The translations under genes were made by a program, and so were the position numbers. DNA of 64,000 nt from Pedobacter sp. (GTDB lineage: Bacteria; Bacteroidota; Bacteroidia; Sphingobacteriales; Sphingobacteriaceae): assembly GCF_031119335.1 (NCBI RefSeq), contig NZ_JAVHXT010000013.1, positions 62,001-126,000 on the forward strand, read 5' to 3'. A model generated the notes under the pieces. The model was not told the origin of the DNA. It ran no database searches and was given only the letters and a program-made list of their open reading frames with translations. Every line of letters begins with the position of its first letter. The first letter of the stretch is position 1. Below, one piece after another: positions 53,025 through 62,870 of this stretch.

Positions 53025-54197
53025 TTAACTCAATTTCGTAGCTAAATGCACCGCTACTAATTGGTTTAAATCATCATCATTAATGCCTTGTTTGCTATCT
53101 GCTAAATCTAAAAATGCAGTGTAAGCAATAGCCAAATTTTCTTTATCTAAATTATGACCTAATCTATCTAAGTGGTGTTTCAACGCATGTCTGCCACTTC
53201 TTGCCGTTAATACAATAGTTGCATCAGGGAAACCCACATCAGAAGGCTTAATAATTTCGTAGTTTTCACGGTTTTTCAAGAAACCATCTTGGTGTATGCC
53301 CGAACTATGTGCAAATGCATTGGCACCAACAATAGCTTTGTTTGGCTGCACTGGCATATTCATTAAATTACGCACTTGGTGACTGATTTCGTAGATACCT
53401 TGCGTATTAATGTTGGTGTGAAGGCCTAATGTTTTGTGCGTTTTCAAAATCATCACCACTTCTTCCATTGAGGTGTTACCAGCACGTTCGCCAATACCGT
53501 TAATGGTACATTCTACCTGACGAGCACCGTTTTGTAAACCAGCAATAGAGTTAGCTGTAGCCAATCCTAAATCGTTATGGCAATGACAAGAGATAATTGC
53601 TTGGTCAATATTTTTTACATTCTCTTTTAAGAAAAGTATTTTAGAACCGTATTGGTCTGGCAAGCAATAGCCGTTCGTATCTGGAATATTCACTACAGTT
53701 GCCCCAGCTGCAATTACAGCCTCAATCATTTTAGCTAAATATTCGATATCCGCTCTACCAGCATCTTCTGCATAAAACTCAACATCCTCTACATATTTCT
53801 TAGCATATTTTACCGCTTCAACTGCACGCTCTAAAATTTCTTCTCTAGTGCTATTGAATTTAGTTTTAATGTGCATATCAGAAGCACCAATACCTGTATG
53901 AATACGAGGTCTTTTTGCATAGCGTAAAGCATCGGCAGCCACATCTATATCATTTTTATTTGCTCTGGTTAGTGCACAAATAATAGGGTCGTTAACTGCT
54001 TTAGAAAGCTCAATTACGCTGTTAAAGTCGCCAGGACTAGAAACAGGGAAACCAGCTTCAATCACATCTACACCGAGTATTTCCAACGATTTTGCGATTT
54101 CAACTTTTTGAGGAGTGCTCAACTGGCAGCCAGGCACCTGCTCGCCGTCACGCAAGGTGGTGTCAAAAATGTGTACTCTATTTGGGTCGTGTAACAT
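53025..54197 (-). CDS. leuA: 2-isopropylmalate synthase, short form without regulatory domain
   Basis: This 390-residue enzyme condenses acetyl-CoA with 2-oxoisovalerate in the first step of leucine synthesis. The DRE-TIM barrel signature is [18 protein letters not shown]. Metal and substrate residues appear in [15 protein letters not shown], and the family motif [15 protein letters not shown] follows. About 520 residues are usual when the C-terminal LeuA dimerisation/leucine-binding domain is present; this chain ends after the catalytic and linker regions, so feedback inhibition by leucine is probably missing or different. It starts 15 bp after leuB. Confidence 0.92.
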   Translation of the reverse strand: MLHDPNRVHIFDTTLRDGEQVPGCQLSTPQKVEIAKSLEILGVDVIEAGFPVSSPGDFNSVIELSKAVNDPIICALTRANKNDIDVAADALRYAKRPRIHTGIGASDMHIKTKFNSTREEILERAVEAVKYAKKYVEDVEFYAEDAGRADIEYLAKMIEAVIAAGATVVNIPDTNGYCLPDQYGSKILFLKENVKNIDQAIISCHCHNDLGLATANSIAGLQNGARQVECTINGIGERAGNTSMEEVVMILKTHKTLGLHTNINTQGIYEISHQVRNLMNMPVQPNKAIVGANAFAHSSGIHQDGFLKNRENYEIIKPSDVGFPDATIVLTARSGRHALKHHLDRLGHNLDKENLAIAYTAFLDLADSKQGINDDDLNQLVAVHLATKLS

Positions 54198-54212
54198 AAG
54201 GTTTGGGTTAGG

Positions 54213-55289
54213 TTATTGTGCTAAATAGGTTAATACTAATTGTCCCATTTCTTGGGTGCCCAACACTTTAGCTGCGTCGGTATTTTGGTCGGCGATATCG
54301 CCAGTTCTGTAGCCATCTTTTAAAGCTTTATCCACAGCATTTACTAAAGTTTTTGCTTCTTCTGGTAGTCCAAAGCTGATTTCCAGCATCAGCGCAGCCG
54401 ATAGGATAGAAGCTAGTGGATTTGCCAAGTTCTTGCCAGCAATGTCGTGTGCCGAACCGTGGATTGGCTCGTAGAAACCAACGCCATCACCCACAGAAGC
54501 AGAAGCTAACATACCCATTGAACCTGCAATTTGTGAAGCTTCATCGGTAAGGATATCTCCAAAAAGGTTAGCGGTTAATACCACATCAAATTTCTTCGGA
54601 TTTTTAATCAACTGCATTGCTGCATTGTCAATAAACATATGCTCGGTTTCTACATCAGGATATTGTTTTGCAATTTCTTGAACGGTTTCACGCCATAAAC
54701 GTGAGCTTTCTAACACGTTTGCTTTATCTACCGAACATAGCCTTTTGCTACGTTGTTGCGCCGCTTGGTAAGCTTTGTGTGCAATGCGTTCTACTTCGTA
54801 TCTGTGGTAAATCATCAAATCCGAAGCAGTATTTCTATCTTCCGAACGGTTCTTTTCTCCAAAGTAAACATCACCAGTTAATTCTCTGAAGAATAAAATA
54901 TCTGTTCCTTGTAGGATATGTGCTTTGATACTTGAAGCTTCCAACAATTCATCGAACAACAAAATAGGACGTAGGTTAGCGTATAAACCCAATTCTTTTC
55001 TGATTTTTAATAAACCTTGCTCTGGTCTAACTTTTAACGAAGGGTCGTTGTCGTACATGGCGTGACCAATGGCACCGAATAAAATAGCGTCGCTTTTACG
55101 TGCTTTTTCTAGGGTTTCATCAGGTAGTGGATTGCCGGTAACTTCAATGGCAGCGTGTCCCATTAAAGCTTCATCGAAAGTAAATTCGTGACCGTAATTT
55201 TTTGCGATTTGCGCTAATGCTGCTTTTCCCCATTGAGTTACTTCTTGGCCAATGCCGTCTCCAGGTATTACTAATATGTGTTTTTTCAT
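54213..55289 (-). CDS. leuB: 3-isopropylmalate dehydrogenase
   Basis: This 358-residue NAD-dependent oxidative decarboxylase of the leucine pathway starts ILVIPGDGIGQEVTQWGKAAL. It contains LLKIRKELGLYANLRPI (substrate arginines), ELTGDVYFGEKN, CSVDKANVLESSRLWRE, TANLFGDILTDEASQIAGSM and GFYEPIHGSAHDIAGK. All are standard LeuB signatures. It is preceded by a palindromic repeat and the ABC ATPase gene in the operon. Confidence 0.96.
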   Translation of the reverse strand: MKKHILVIPGDGIGQEVTQWGKAALAQIAKNYGHEFTFDEALMGHAAIEVTGNPLPDETLEKARKSDAILFGAIGHAMYDNDPSLKVRPEQGLLKIRKELGLYANLRPILLFDELLEASSIKAHILQGTDILFFRELTGDVYFGEKNRSEDRNTASDLMIYHRYEVERIAHKAYQAAQQRSKRLCSVDKANVLESSRLWRETVQEIAKQYPDVETEHMFIDNAAMQLIKNPKKFDVVLTANLFGDILTDEASQIAGSMGMLASASVGDGVGFYEPIHGSAHDIAGKNLANPLASILSAALMLEISFGLPEEAKTLVNAVDKALKDGYRTGDIADQNTDAAKVLGTQEMGQLVLTYLAQ

Positions 55290-55334
55290 TTGTTGTATAT
55301 TTTTTCACAGTGATATTAACTCCTAATTCAAACA

Positions 55335-55402
55335 AGATTGCTTCGTCGTTCCTCCTCGCAATGACGATAACTGTAGCGTCATTGCGAGGCACGAAGCAAT
55401 CT
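55335..55402. repeat. CGTCATTGCGAGG palindromic repeat, full copy 2
   Basis: AGATTGCTTCGTCGTTCCTC...CAATGACG and CGTCATTGCGAGG...GAAGCAATCT are inverted around a short centre, a 68-bp hairpin filling most of the gap between the ABC ATPase and leuB. The two arms are in the opposite order from copy 1 at 51425-51517. Confidence 0.9.
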
Positions 55403-55426
55403 CTAATGTTTATCCAGTTAGTAATT

Positions 55427-56914
55427 CTAAATCACGCTTTCTAATTCTTCTTTGTATATTCTATTTTTATAAATGTCATTGTGTACTACTTCTCCCTTTC
55501 TCAGCAATAACTGATGGGTTAAGTTTTTAGGTAGTTGGTCATCGCTATGCGATACGTAAATTAATGTTCTGTTGGTTGTGCACAAACCATCAATCAAAGT
55601 ATTAAACTGCAAAGTCTGGTGTGCATCTAAACCTTGGCAAGGTTCGTCTAGTACCAATAATTCTGGATTTTTAATGACTGTTCTTGCCAATAAAACCAAA
55701 CGTTGTTTACCCAATGGCAAAGCAGATAACAAATCGTTTTTATTTGCGGTTAAGCCAAAGTACTCAATCAGCTCGTCAACCTGTGTACGTTTATGCCAGC
55801 CAATTTCTTTGTACAAGCCAATGCTATCGAAAAAGCCAGAGGCGATACTTTGCCAAACCGTAGCGTTGAAATCGAAGTACCAATGCAGTTCCGGAGAAAT
55901 TAATCCGATGTGCTGTTTAATGTCCCAAATGCTTTCGCCTGAACCACGTTTATTGCCGAAAAGGTGAATGTCGTTAGCATACGCTTGTGGATGGTCGCCA
56001 TTGATTAAGCTCAATAAAGTTGATTTTCCTGAACCATTGTGGCCTTGCAATAACCACTTTTCACCAGCTTTAATTTCCCAATTTACGTTCTTAAGCACTT
56101 GCTTCTCACCATAGCTGATGTTCACATCAACCATTTTGATTAACGTTTCACTGCTTGACGTTGGTGCTTCGTGTAAAAATTCGGGAATTTCCTTTTCTTC
56201 TAATACGATTAAACTTTTTGACGAAAAAGCAAAATGCTCCGTCAGTTGTCCATCCACTATTTCGCCATACCTATTGATACAGGTAGGAATTTCAGTTTCG
56301 TTGCTTACCAAAATGATTTGTACACCTTCGGAGGTGATATCATCCAATAAGGTATTCAGATTTTGGCGAGATTGAATATCTAAACCAGTGTAAGGTTGGT
56401 CTAATAGTAAAAGTTGCGGTTTTAGCCATAAAGCTTTTACCAATTGTAACTTTTTGTGTTCGCCGCTTGATAACTCGATGAGCTGGGCATTTCGGAGGGC
56501 AGCAAAGCCTAAAGCATTTAAGATAGGTTCTACTTTTGGTAAAGAAAGATTGTTTTCTTTGCCGTAATGTGCTAATTCCGCATTTACGGTTAAGGTATCT
56601 TTTACTTGTTGTACATTATAGCGTTGCTGATAATAGAAATTTGCTACACCTTCTACATTTTTGAATTGATACCATTGGGCAATGTATTGGCAGACGGGTT
56701 TTGTATCGCTAGCCTTATCAAAGACGACTACAATATCTTCAGTACTTTTTTCTAAACCTGCAATAGCTTTAAGTAAAGCAGTTTTTCCACTACCACTTGC
56801 GCCAGTTAATAACCAGTTTTCTCCTTCAGAAATAGTCCAATCCAAGTCCGTTAACACAGCTTTATGGCCGTATTTTAAACTGAATTTAGATATTTGAACT
56901 ATTGGGTTACTCAT
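55427..56914 (-). CDS. Tandem-domain ABC ATPase (ModF-like)
   Basis: This 495-residue protein contains two ABC nucleotide-binding domains. The first has GASGSGKTALLKAI, LSSGEHKKLQLVKAL and LLLLDQPYTGLD; the second has GHNGSGKSTLLSLI, LPLGKQRLVLLARTV and LLVLDEPCQGLD. Both lack membrane segments. Such ModF/PhrA-type proteins are soluble and not tied to a known permease. It begins 12 bp after leuD in the leucine operon, so it is cotranscribed with biosynthetic genes for unclear reasons. The second signature is LPLGKQR in place of LSGGQ, a variant seen in ModF-like proteins. Confidence 0.88.
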   Translation of the reverse strand: MSNPIVQISKFSLKYGHKAVLTDLDWTISEGENWLLTGASGSGKTALLKAIAGLEKSTEDIVVVFDKASDTKPVCQYIAQWYQFKNVEGVANFYYQQRYNVQQVKDTLTVNAELAHYGKENNLSLPKVEPILNALGFAALRNAQLIELSSGEHKKLQLVKALWLKPQLLLLDQPYTGLDIQSRQNLNTLLDDITSEGVQIILVSNETEIPTCINRYGEIVDGQLTEHFAFSSKSLIVLEEKEIPEFLHEAPTSSSETLIKMVDVNISYGEKQVLKNVNWEIKAGEKWLLQGHNGSGKSTLLSLINGDHPQAYANDIHLFGNKRGSGESIWDIKQHIGLISPELHWYFDFNATVWQSIASGFFDSIGLYKEIGWHKRTQVDELIEYFGLTANKNDLLSALPLGKQRLVLLARTVIKNPELLVLDEPCQGLDAHQTLQFNTLIDGLCTTNRTLIYVSHSDDQLPKNLTHQLLLRKGEVVHNDIYKNRIYKEELESVI

Positions 56915-56926
56915 TTACTATACTAA

Positions 56927-57526
56927 TTAATAGAACTTAAAGACTTTGTTCTCTTCAAATTTTTCGATTAAATCTGTCTGACTACGAACAAAGTCGATAT
57001 CATCGTAACCGTTAATCAAGCATGATTTTTTGTAAGGATTAATCTCAAAACTTTCTGAACTGCCAGTAGCATCTATGGTTACTGTTTGCGCTTCTAAATC
57101 TACCGTCAAAGTGCTTTTAGTGTCTTTTTCTACTTCGTTAAATATCTCTGCCAAAAAAGCATCGCTCACTTGAATAGGTAACAAGCCGTTGTTCAATGCA
57201 TTTCCCTTGAAAATGTCAGCAAAAAAACTACTAATTACGACATCAAAACCGTGGTCTTGTATAGCCCAAGCTGCATGTTCACGACTACTGCCACAACCAA
57301 AGTTTTTACCTGCAACAAGTACCTTACCGCTATAAATTGGGTTATTTAATGGGAAGTCTGCTTTAGGTTGGTTATCACTATCAAAACGCCAATCGCGGAA
57401 TAAGTTTTCACCAAAACCTTCTCTGGTGGTTGCTTTTAAAAACCTAGCCGGGATGATTTGGTCTGTATCAACGTTTTCTATATTTACTGGCACTACCGCC
57501 GAAGTTAATTTTTCGAATTTTTTCAT
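56927..57526 (-). CDS. leuD: 3-isopropylmalate dehydratase small subunit
   Basis: This 199-residue swivel subunit pairs with LeuC to isomerise isopropylmalate. Signatures are [20 protein letters not shown] and [21 protein letters not shown], followed by [22 protein letters not shown]. The gene is separated from leuC by two unrelated small genes, unlike the adjacent leuCD of most bacteria. The ABC ATPase follows after 12 bp. Confidence 0.95.
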   Translation of the reverse strand: MKKFEKLTSAVVPVNIENVDTDQIIPARFLKATTREGFGENLFRDWRFDSDNQPKADFPLNNPIYSGKVLVAGKNFGCGSSREHAAWAIQDHGFDVVISSFFADIFKGNALNNGLLPIQVSDAFLAEIFNEVEKDTKSTLTVDLEAQTVTIDATGSSESFEINPYKKSCLINGYDDIDFVRSQTDLIEKFEENKVFKFY

Positions 57527-57527
57527 A

Positions 57528-57607
57528 CCCCTTAATCCCCTAAAGGGGAAATTTTCTGTTATTGTTTTCTATTTTCTCCATCCAAAAGCCCCTTTAGGGG
57601 TTTGGGG
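57528..57607. repeat. CCCCTAAAGGGG element, full copy (leuD/methyltransferase gap)
   Basis: ACCCC...CCCCTAAAGGGG at one end and CCCCTTTAGGGG...GGGGT at the other are inverted around about 35 bp. The element occupies the 81-bp gap between the leuD start codon and the methyltransferase stop almost exactly, as does the one at 62871-62949. Confidence 0.85.
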
Positions 57608-58369
57608 TTATTTCTTTATCGCCTTTATTCTTAATCTTCTATAGTCTGCAGTCCATTGGCCATCTTTAAAATAAGTAGGCTTTAAAATTTCGATAGCCAA
57701 ACTGGTCACTGCTGTTGCTTCTTCTTCATTTAGGTTTACAAAAGCGTGTTGCGCAAATTGGTTAATCCATTTCTGCATGCCATCTTCGCCTACTAATTGC
57801 GTTGGTCTATCAAACAGCCACATTTGTTCGGTTTCAAATCCGCTAGCCTCAAGCAAAGTAGCATAATGACTAATCGATGGGAAAAACCAAAAATTAGAAA
57901 TCACTCTGTGCTCTAAACCTAATTGCTTAGCTGCGGTTTCTATGGCATCAATAATAGACTTGATATTACCCTTGCCACCAAATTCCGCTACTAAACGCCC
58001 ACCATGTTTCAAGCTTTTGTAGATGCCACGTAATAAGCCTCTTTGGTTTTCAATCCAGTGGAAAGTAGCGTTGCTAAATACGGCATCAAATTCACGGTTG
58101 TAATCTAAAGCAGCCGCATCTTTTTGCTCAAATTGGATAGTTGGATATTCCCTTTTAGCCAATTCTACCATATCGGCAGAAGCATCTACTCCTGAAACTG
58201 TTGCTCCAGCTTCTTGTATCTTAGCAGCTAAATCGCCTGTGCCACAACCTACATCTAAAATATGTTCACCTGCTTTGGCATCAAGCCATTGCAAGACATC
58301 AGCTCCGTAGTTAGATACGAAACGATGTTGCTCGTTGTAAAGTTGACTGTCCCAATGTATTTCTGGCAT
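57608..58369 (-). CDS. Class I SAM methyltransferase, trans-aconitate methyltransferase-like
   Basis: This 253-residue methyltransferase has motif I ILDVGCGTGDLAAKI, motif II GVDASADMVELAK and motif IV FDAVFSNATFHWIE. The opening IHWDSQLYNEQHRFV and VAEFGGKGNIKSII resemble the group annotated as trans-aconitate 2-methyltransferase (COG4106). It is inside the leucine operon between leuC and leuD. Yeast Tmt1 of the same broad activity class methylates 3-isopropylmalate, so an aconitate- or isopropylmalate-like substrate is plausible, but that is inference from context. Confidence 0.8.
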   Translation of the reverse strand: MPEIHWDSQLYNEQHRFVSNYGADVLQWLDAKAGEHILDVGCGTGDLAAKIQEAGATVSGVDASADMVELAKREYPTIQFEQKDAAALDYNREFDAVFSNATFHWIENQRGLLRGIYKSLKHGGRLVAEFGGKGNIKSIIDAIETAAKQLGLEHRVISNFWFFPSISHYATLLEASGFETEQMWLFDRPTQLVGEDGMQKWINQFAQHAFVNLNEEEATAVTSLAIEILKPTYFKDGQWTADYRRLRIKAIKK

Positions 58370-58441
58370 AATTTCCTTTTTTTACCACCTTAGACACCTA
58401 AGGGCATTTAAGTTTTATATGTCATGTAATTTACCTTTACT

Positions 58442-58744
58442 CTAAATCTTAATACCTTCTACCTTTTCAAAGTGTTCTACCGTTGGAAATGGGTCATAAA
58501 AATGATGCAATAAAGCTTTCCATTCCTGATATTCCGGAGAACCTCTAAAACCTACGGTATGTGCTTCCAAATCTGTCCAATTTACCAACAGGATATACTT
58601 GGCAGGGTTTTCAATACATTTTTGAAGCTGATGCGAAACGTAACCTTCCATGCTTGCAATAATTCGTTCTGCTTTTGTAAAGGCAGCTTCAAATTCTGCA
58701 GTTAGGTTTGGGATTACATTTAATATGGCAACTTCTAAAATCAT
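58442..58744 (-). CDS. Antibiotic biosynthesis monooxygenase (ABM) domain protein
   Basis: This 100-residue dimeric alpha+beta-barrel-type protein reads AILNVIPNLTAEFEAAFTKAERII then EGYVSHQLQKCIENPAKYILLVNWTDLEAHTVGF and RGSPEYQEWKALLHHF. This is the ABM pattern of small quinol or heme-type oxygenases and uncharacterised relatives. No cofactor residue is diagnostic. It lies between leuC and the methyltransferase in the operon; a role in leucine synthesis is not evident. Confidence 0.82.
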   Translation of the reverse strand: MILEVAILNVIPNLTAEFEAAFTKAERIIASMEGYVSHQLQKCIENPAKYILLVNWTDLEAHTVGFRGSPEYQEWKALLHHFYDPFPTVEHFEKVEGIKI

Positions 58745-58773
58745 ATTTTTACTTTTTGTTTCGTGTTAATTCT

Positions 58774-58862
58774 TCATTGCAAGGCACGAAGCAATCTTCC
58801 AACGTTTGTAATTAAAAGGCATTCGCTTTAAGATTGCTTCGTCGTTCCTCCTCGCAATGACG
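58774..58862. repeat. CGTCATTGCGAGG palindromic repeat, full copy 3
   Basis: TCATTGCAAGG...GAAGCAATCTT and AAGATTGCTTCGTCG...CTCGCAATGACG are inverted around about 30 bp. It fills the gap between leuC and the ABM gene. One arm has a G-to-A change (TTGCAAGG). Confidence 0.88.
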
Positions 58863-58884
58863 ACCAGCCTTAAACCTTCTACCT

Positions 58885-60288
58885 TTAAGCTTCCAACAGC
58901 TCCCTCACATCAGTAATTTTACCAGTAACTGCTGCTGCTGCTGCGGTTAACGGACTTACCAATAACGTTCTTGCATTTGGACCTTGTCTACCTTCAAAGT
59001 TTCTGTTCGATGTAGATACACAATACTTTCCTGCCGGAATTTTATCTTCATTCATCCCTAAACAAGCAGAACAACCTGGTTCACGCAACTGGAAACCAGC
59101 ACTTTCAAAAATCTTGTCTAAACCTTCTGCAATGGCTTGCGCTTCCACCTGTTTCGAGCCTGGAACAATCCAAACTTCCACATCAGCCGCTTTTTGTTTG
59201 CCTTTTACAAACGAAGCCACTTCACGTAAATCTTCTATACGAGAATTGGTACAACTGCCAATAAATACATAATCAATCGGTTTACCAATTAACGAAGCAT
59301 CATCATCAAAGCCCATATAATCTAGTGCTTTTTGATAAGATAATTGCTCGCTTGTTGGCTGTGCAGCAGTTGAAGGGATTTTATCGTCAATACCAATACC
59401 CATACCCGGATTGGTTCCGTAAGTAATCATTGGAGCGATATCAGCAGCATCGAAAGTTAAAACACTATCAAAAGTAGCATCAGCATCGCTGTACAAAGTT
59501 TTCCAATAAGCTAAAGCCTCATCCCATTTTTCGCCTTTTGGTGCAAACTCACGACCTTTAATATATTCAAAAGTAGTTTCATCTGGAGCAATTAAACCAC
59601 CACGAGCACCCATCTCGATACTCATGTTGCAAACCGTCATACGGGCTTCCATGCTTAAAGAGCGAATTGCCGAACCAGCAAATTCCACGAAATAGCCAGT
59701 ACCACCAGCTGCAGAAATTTTAGCGATGATATAAAGAATGATGTCTTTTGCACCAACGCCTTTGCCTAGCTCGCCATTCACTTCAATTTTCATGGTTTTA
59801 GGCTTCGATTGTTGCAAGCACTGTGTTGCAAAAACTTGTTCCACTTGTGAAGTACCAATACCAAAAGCAATAGCACCAAAAGCACCATGCGTAGAAGTAT
59901 GACTATCGCCACAAACCATCGTTTTTCCCGGTAGGGTAATGCCCAACTCTGGACCAATTACGTGTACAATCCCTTGATAACGATGCCCTAAACCATAAAG
60001 TTCTACGCCAAATTCAGCGCAGTTTTTGGTCAACATATCAACCTGATATCTTGAAAGTTCCTCCTTAATTGGTAAATGTTGGTCTAAAGTAGGTACGTTA
60101 TGGTCTGCCGTTGCCACAGTTTGCTGCGGACGGAAAAGCTTCAAACCACGCTTTCTCAAACCATCAAAAGCCTGAGGCGAAGTAACCTCGTGAATTAAAT
60201 GCGTATCAATGTACAAAATATCAGGAAAGCCATCTTCACGTTTCACCACGTGAGCATCCCATATTTTTTCTACTAATGTTTTCGCCAT
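58885..60288 (-). CDS. leuC: 3-isopropylmalate dehydratase large subunit
   Basis: This 467-residue aconitase-family [4Fe-4S] enzyme has the opening [39 protein letters not shown] region. [21 protein letters not shown] carries the active-site histidine, and the iron-sulfur cysteines are in [13 protein letters not shown] and [10 protein letters not shown]. The close [20 protein letters not shown] is typical. It is the first leu gene after ilvC. Confidence 0.97.
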   Translation of the reverse strand: MAKTLVEKIWDAHVVKREDGFPDILYIDTHLIHEVTSPQAFDGLRKRGLKLFRPQQTVATADHNVPTLDQHLPIKEELSRYQVDMLTKNCAEFGVELYGLGHRYQGIVHVIGPELGITLPGKTMVCGDSHTSTHGAFGAIAFGIGTSQVEQVFATQCLQQSKPKTMKIEVNGELGKGVGAKDIILYIIAKISAAGGTGYFVEFAGSAIRSLSMEARMTVCNMSIEMGARGGLIAPDETTFEYIKGREFAPKGEKWDEALAYWKTLYSDADATFDSVLTFDAADIAPMITYGTNPGMGIGIDDKIPSTAAQPTSEQLSYQKALDYMGFDDDASLIGKPIDYVFIGSCTNSRIEDLREVASFVKGKQKAADVEVWIVPGSKQVEAQAIAEGLDKIFESAGFQLREPGCSACLGMNEDKIPAGKYCVSTSNRNFEGRQGPNARTLLVSPLTAAAAAVTGKITDVRELLEA

Positions 60289-60311
60289 CTTTTTATAAAT
60301 TATTTTTAGTT

Positions 60312-60437
60312 AACCCCTCCCAACCCTCCCCTAAAAGGGAGGGCTAGTGTAGAGTTTATTTTGTTTGTAGCAAAAATGCAAATTTCACTACGAATTTGCC
60401 TAAAGCATTACCAAATTCTCCTTTAGGGGATTTAGGG
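60312..60437. repeat. CCCCTAAAGGGG-type element, full copy (leuC/ilvC gap)
   Basis: AACCCCTCCC...CCCTCCCCTAAAAGGGAGGG at one end and CTCCTTTAGGGGATTTAGGGGTT at the other are inverted around about 70 bp of A/T-rich sequence. It reaches up to the ilvC stop codon region at 60439. Confidence 0.75.
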
Positions 60438-60438
60438 G

Positions 60439-61920
60439 TTACGCAGTCTTAATCGACTTCATTGCAGTCATTGCTTTACGCAATTTTCTACCTATAACCT
60501 CAACTTCGTGGTCACGTAAAATCTCATTGATAGCAACTAATTCAGCATTATCAACCGAACCATCTTTACCCTCGTTAAAGTTTTTACCTACTAAATCAGT
60601 ATCAACCGTTTTCATGAAATCAGTTAACAAAGGCTTACAAGCTTGGTCAAATAAGTAGCAACCGTACTCCGCAGTATCAGAAATTACACGGTTCATTTCG
60701 AACAGTTTTTTACGAGCAATCGTGTTGGCAATTAGCGGAGTTTCGTGTAAACTTTCATAGTAAGCACTTTCTGGTTTAATACCAGCTTCAACCATCGTTT
60801 CAAAAGCCAATTCAACACCAGCTCTTACAAAAGCTACCATTAAAGTATAGTTGTCAAAGTATTCTTGTTCACCTATTTTTACATCACCAGCAGGCGTTTT
60901 TTCGAAAGCAGTTTCACCAGTTTCAGCTCTCCATTTCAATAGGTTAGCATCGCCATTAGCCCAATCAGCCATCATAGTGCTTGAGAACTCACCGCTCATG
61001 ATATCGTCTTGGTGTTTTTGAAACAACGGACGCATGATATTTTTCAATTCCTCAGAAATTTTGAAAGCTTTAACTTTAGCCACATTGCTCAAACGGTCCA
61101 TCATGCCGCTTACACCACCATGTTTCAAAGCTTCAGTAATCACCTCAACGCCGTATTGTACCAATTTAGAAGCATAACCAGCATCAATTCCTTTTTCCAC
61201 CATTTTGTCGAAAGAAAGGATAGAACCAGTTTGCAACAAACCACATAAAATTGTTTGCTCGCCCATTAAATCAGATTTTACTTCAGCTACGAAAGACGAT
61301 TTCAAAACACCAGCTCTATGACCACCAGTACCCACGCAGTAAGCTTTAGCCTGTGCCAAACCTTTACCTTCTGGGTCGTTTTCTGGATGCACAGCAATTA
61401 AAGTAGGTACACCAAAACCTCTTAAATACTCAGCTCTAACCTCAGAACCTGGGCATTTTGGTGCCACCATAATTACAGTAATGTCTTTACGGATTTGCAT
61501 TCCTTCTTCCACAATGTTAAAACCGTGCGAATAAAGCAGGGTAGAATTTTGTTTCATCAATGGCATTACCGCATTAACCACCGAAGTATGTTGCTTATCT
61601 GGCGTAAGGTTAATCACCACGTCAGCCGTTGGAATTAATTCTTCATAAGTACCAACTTTGAAATTGTTGTCGGTAGCATTTTTCCAGCTATCTCTTTTCT
61701 GCTCGATAGCTTCCTTACGCAAAGCATAAGATACATCCAAACCGCTATCTCTCAAGTTTAAACCTTGGTTTAAACCCTGAGCGCCACAACCTACAACTAC
61801 CAATTTTTTACCTTTTAATGCATTTATGCCATCCAAAAACTCATCGTTAGCCATGAAATCGCATACGCCTAATTGGTTCAATCTTTCTCTAAGTGGTAAT
61901 GTGTTAAAATAATTTGCCAT
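60439..61920 (-). CDS. ilvC: Ketol-acid reductoisomerase, class II
   Basis: This 493-residue enzyme converts acetolactate and acetohydroxybutyrate with NADPH and Mg2+. The Rossmann motif [20 protein letters not shown] is followed by [20 protein letters not shown] and two knotted C-terminal domains, with [17 protein letters not shown] and the second copy around [21 protein letters not shown]. The double C-terminal domain makes it the long, class II form like E. coli IlvC (491 residues). It is separated from ilvN by a 314-bp gap with repeats. Confidence 0.97.
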   Translation of the reverse strand: MANYFNTLPLRERLNQLGVCDFMANDEFLDGINALKGKKLVVVGCGAQGLNQGLNLRDSGLDVSYALRKEAIEQKRDSWKNATDNNFKVGTYEELIPTADVVINLTPDKQHTSVVNAVMPLMKQNSTLLYSHGFNIVEEGMQIRKDITVIMVAPKCPGSEVRAEYLRGFGVPTLIAVHPENDPEGKGLAQAKAYCVGTGGHRAGVLKSSFVAEVKSDLMGEQTILCGLLQTGSILSFDKMVEKGIDAGYASKLVQYGVEVITEALKHGGVSGMMDRLSNVAKVKAFKISEELKNIMRPLFQKHQDDIMSGEFSSTMMADWANGDANLLKWRAETGETAFEKTPAGDVKIGEQEYFDNYTLMVAFVRAGVELAFETMVEAGIKPESAYYESLHETPLIANTIARKKLFEMNRVISDTAEYGCYLFDQACKPLLTDFMKTVDTDLVGKNFNEGKDGSVDNAELVAINEILRDHEVEVIGRKLRKAMTAMKSIKTA

Positions 61921-62085
61921 TTTTCTATTTAGTTTTTGTGATACACATTTTGCGTATCCACTGATTTATTGTTTTATGTTTTTAGTTCATTTTATTTTTG
62001 AAAAGCAAGGTTCTGTGCTCTTCGGTTATTGTAGTCCCGCTTTTTGCTATAATCTTTTTGGTTTCACGTCATCCGTCCCCTTTTT

Positions 62086-62118
62086 CGTCATTGCGAGGAG
62101 GAACGACGTGGCAATCTT
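62086..62118. repeat. CGTCATTGCGAGG repeat, half unit (ilvN/ilvC gap)
   Basis: CGTCATTGCGAGGAGGAACG followed by ACGTGGCAATCTT is a single arm with a variant (GTGGCAATC for GAAGCAATC). No inverted partner is found nearby, although CTGGATTGCC follows. Confidence 0.75.
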
Positions 62119-62171
62119 TTCGCTGGATTGCCAAAAAGTATTTCCGCTTCAATCGGGTTTAATTTTTAACG

Positions 62172-62228
62172 GTTGTAAGTTTTACGTTTGGTACAGCAAC
62201 GTAAAACGTAATACCTAAAACTTACAAC
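62172..62228. repeat. Long dyad downstream of ilvN
   Basis: GTTGTAAGTTTTA and TAAAACTTACAAC form a 13-bp perfect stem. Inside, TTTACGTT and AACGTAAA can form a competing 8-bp stem that shares the TTTA bases. It ends 7 bp before the ilvN stop codon at 62235. It may be another repeat or a processing/attenuation structure ahead of ilvC. Confidence 0.5.
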
Positions 62229-62234
62229 TTCTTT

Positions 62235-62870
62235 CTACATCGTAAAAATCTTCTCGCCCTTATCCAAGAACTCGTTTTCTACACGCTCTTCACCTGGTTC
62301 TTCCGCTTCAAATTCTTTCAACTTCTCGTGGAAACCAGCACTATCCTTAATGATTGCCACCCTTGCAGAACGAACAAATTCAATCAGTTCGTAAGGCTCA
62401 AGTGCTTTTACCAAAGCATCCGTTTCTTCTTTGTGTCCAGTCACAGAAAAAACAGTATAATCTTTTCTAATCACTACCGCAGTTGCTCCATACTGTCTCA
62501 ATAAACGTTCTACTGTTACTTTTTCGGTAATCTCTTCCGTAGACACTTTATATAGTGCCAATTCTTGCCAAATCACTTCGCTATCCGTATTGAAGTACAC
62601 TTTCAGGACTTCAACTTGCTTTTCAATCTGACGGGCTAATTTTCTTACCACTTCATAACTCTCGTTAATTAAAATAGTAAAACGGTGTATGCCCGCAATC
62701 TCCGATGGAGAAGTGTTCAAGCTATCGATGTTAATTTTTCTTTTCGAAAATATAATCGAAATACGGTTCAATAAACCAACCCTGTCTTCAGCATAAACCG
62801 TGATGGTAAAATCCTGTTTACCCTCGTAATCGGGTTGGCTTTCTATATATTTTATCGTGTCGTTACTCAT
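62235..62870 (-). CDS. ilvN: Acetolactate synthase small regulatory subunit
   Basis: This 211-residue protein controls acetolactate synthase and mediates valine inhibition. The N-terminal ACT domain reads FTITVYAEDRVGLLNRISIIF then RKINIDSLNTSPSEIAGIHRF. The second half (YKVSTEEITEKVTVERLLRQ then YELIEFVRSARVAIIK) is the C-terminal regulatory domain. The last 25 residues are acidic and variable. It follows ilvB by 79 bp, filled by a palindromic element. Confidence 0.94.
   Translation of the reverse strand: MSNDTIKYIESQPDYEGKQDFTITVYAEDRVGLLNRISIIFSKRKINIDSLNTSPSEIAGIHRFTILINESYEVVRKLARQIEKQVEVLKVYFNTDSEVIWQELALYKVSTEEITEKVTVERLLRQYGATAVVIRKDYTVFSVTGHKEETDALVKALEPYELIEFVRSARVAIIKDSAGFHEKLKEFEAEEPGEERVENEFLDKGEKIFTM

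Larger units (their letters stand above)
61921..62234. other. ilvN-ilvC intercistronic region
   Basis: This is a 314-bp gap with a half copy of the CGTCATTGCGAGG repeat at 62086-62118 and a long dyad at 62172-62228 (GTTGTAAGTTTTA with TAAAACTTACAAC, and an inner alternative TTTACGTT/AACGTAAA). The rest is T-rich on the plus strand. An internal ilvC promoter may lie here; I see no gene. Confidence 0.55.
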
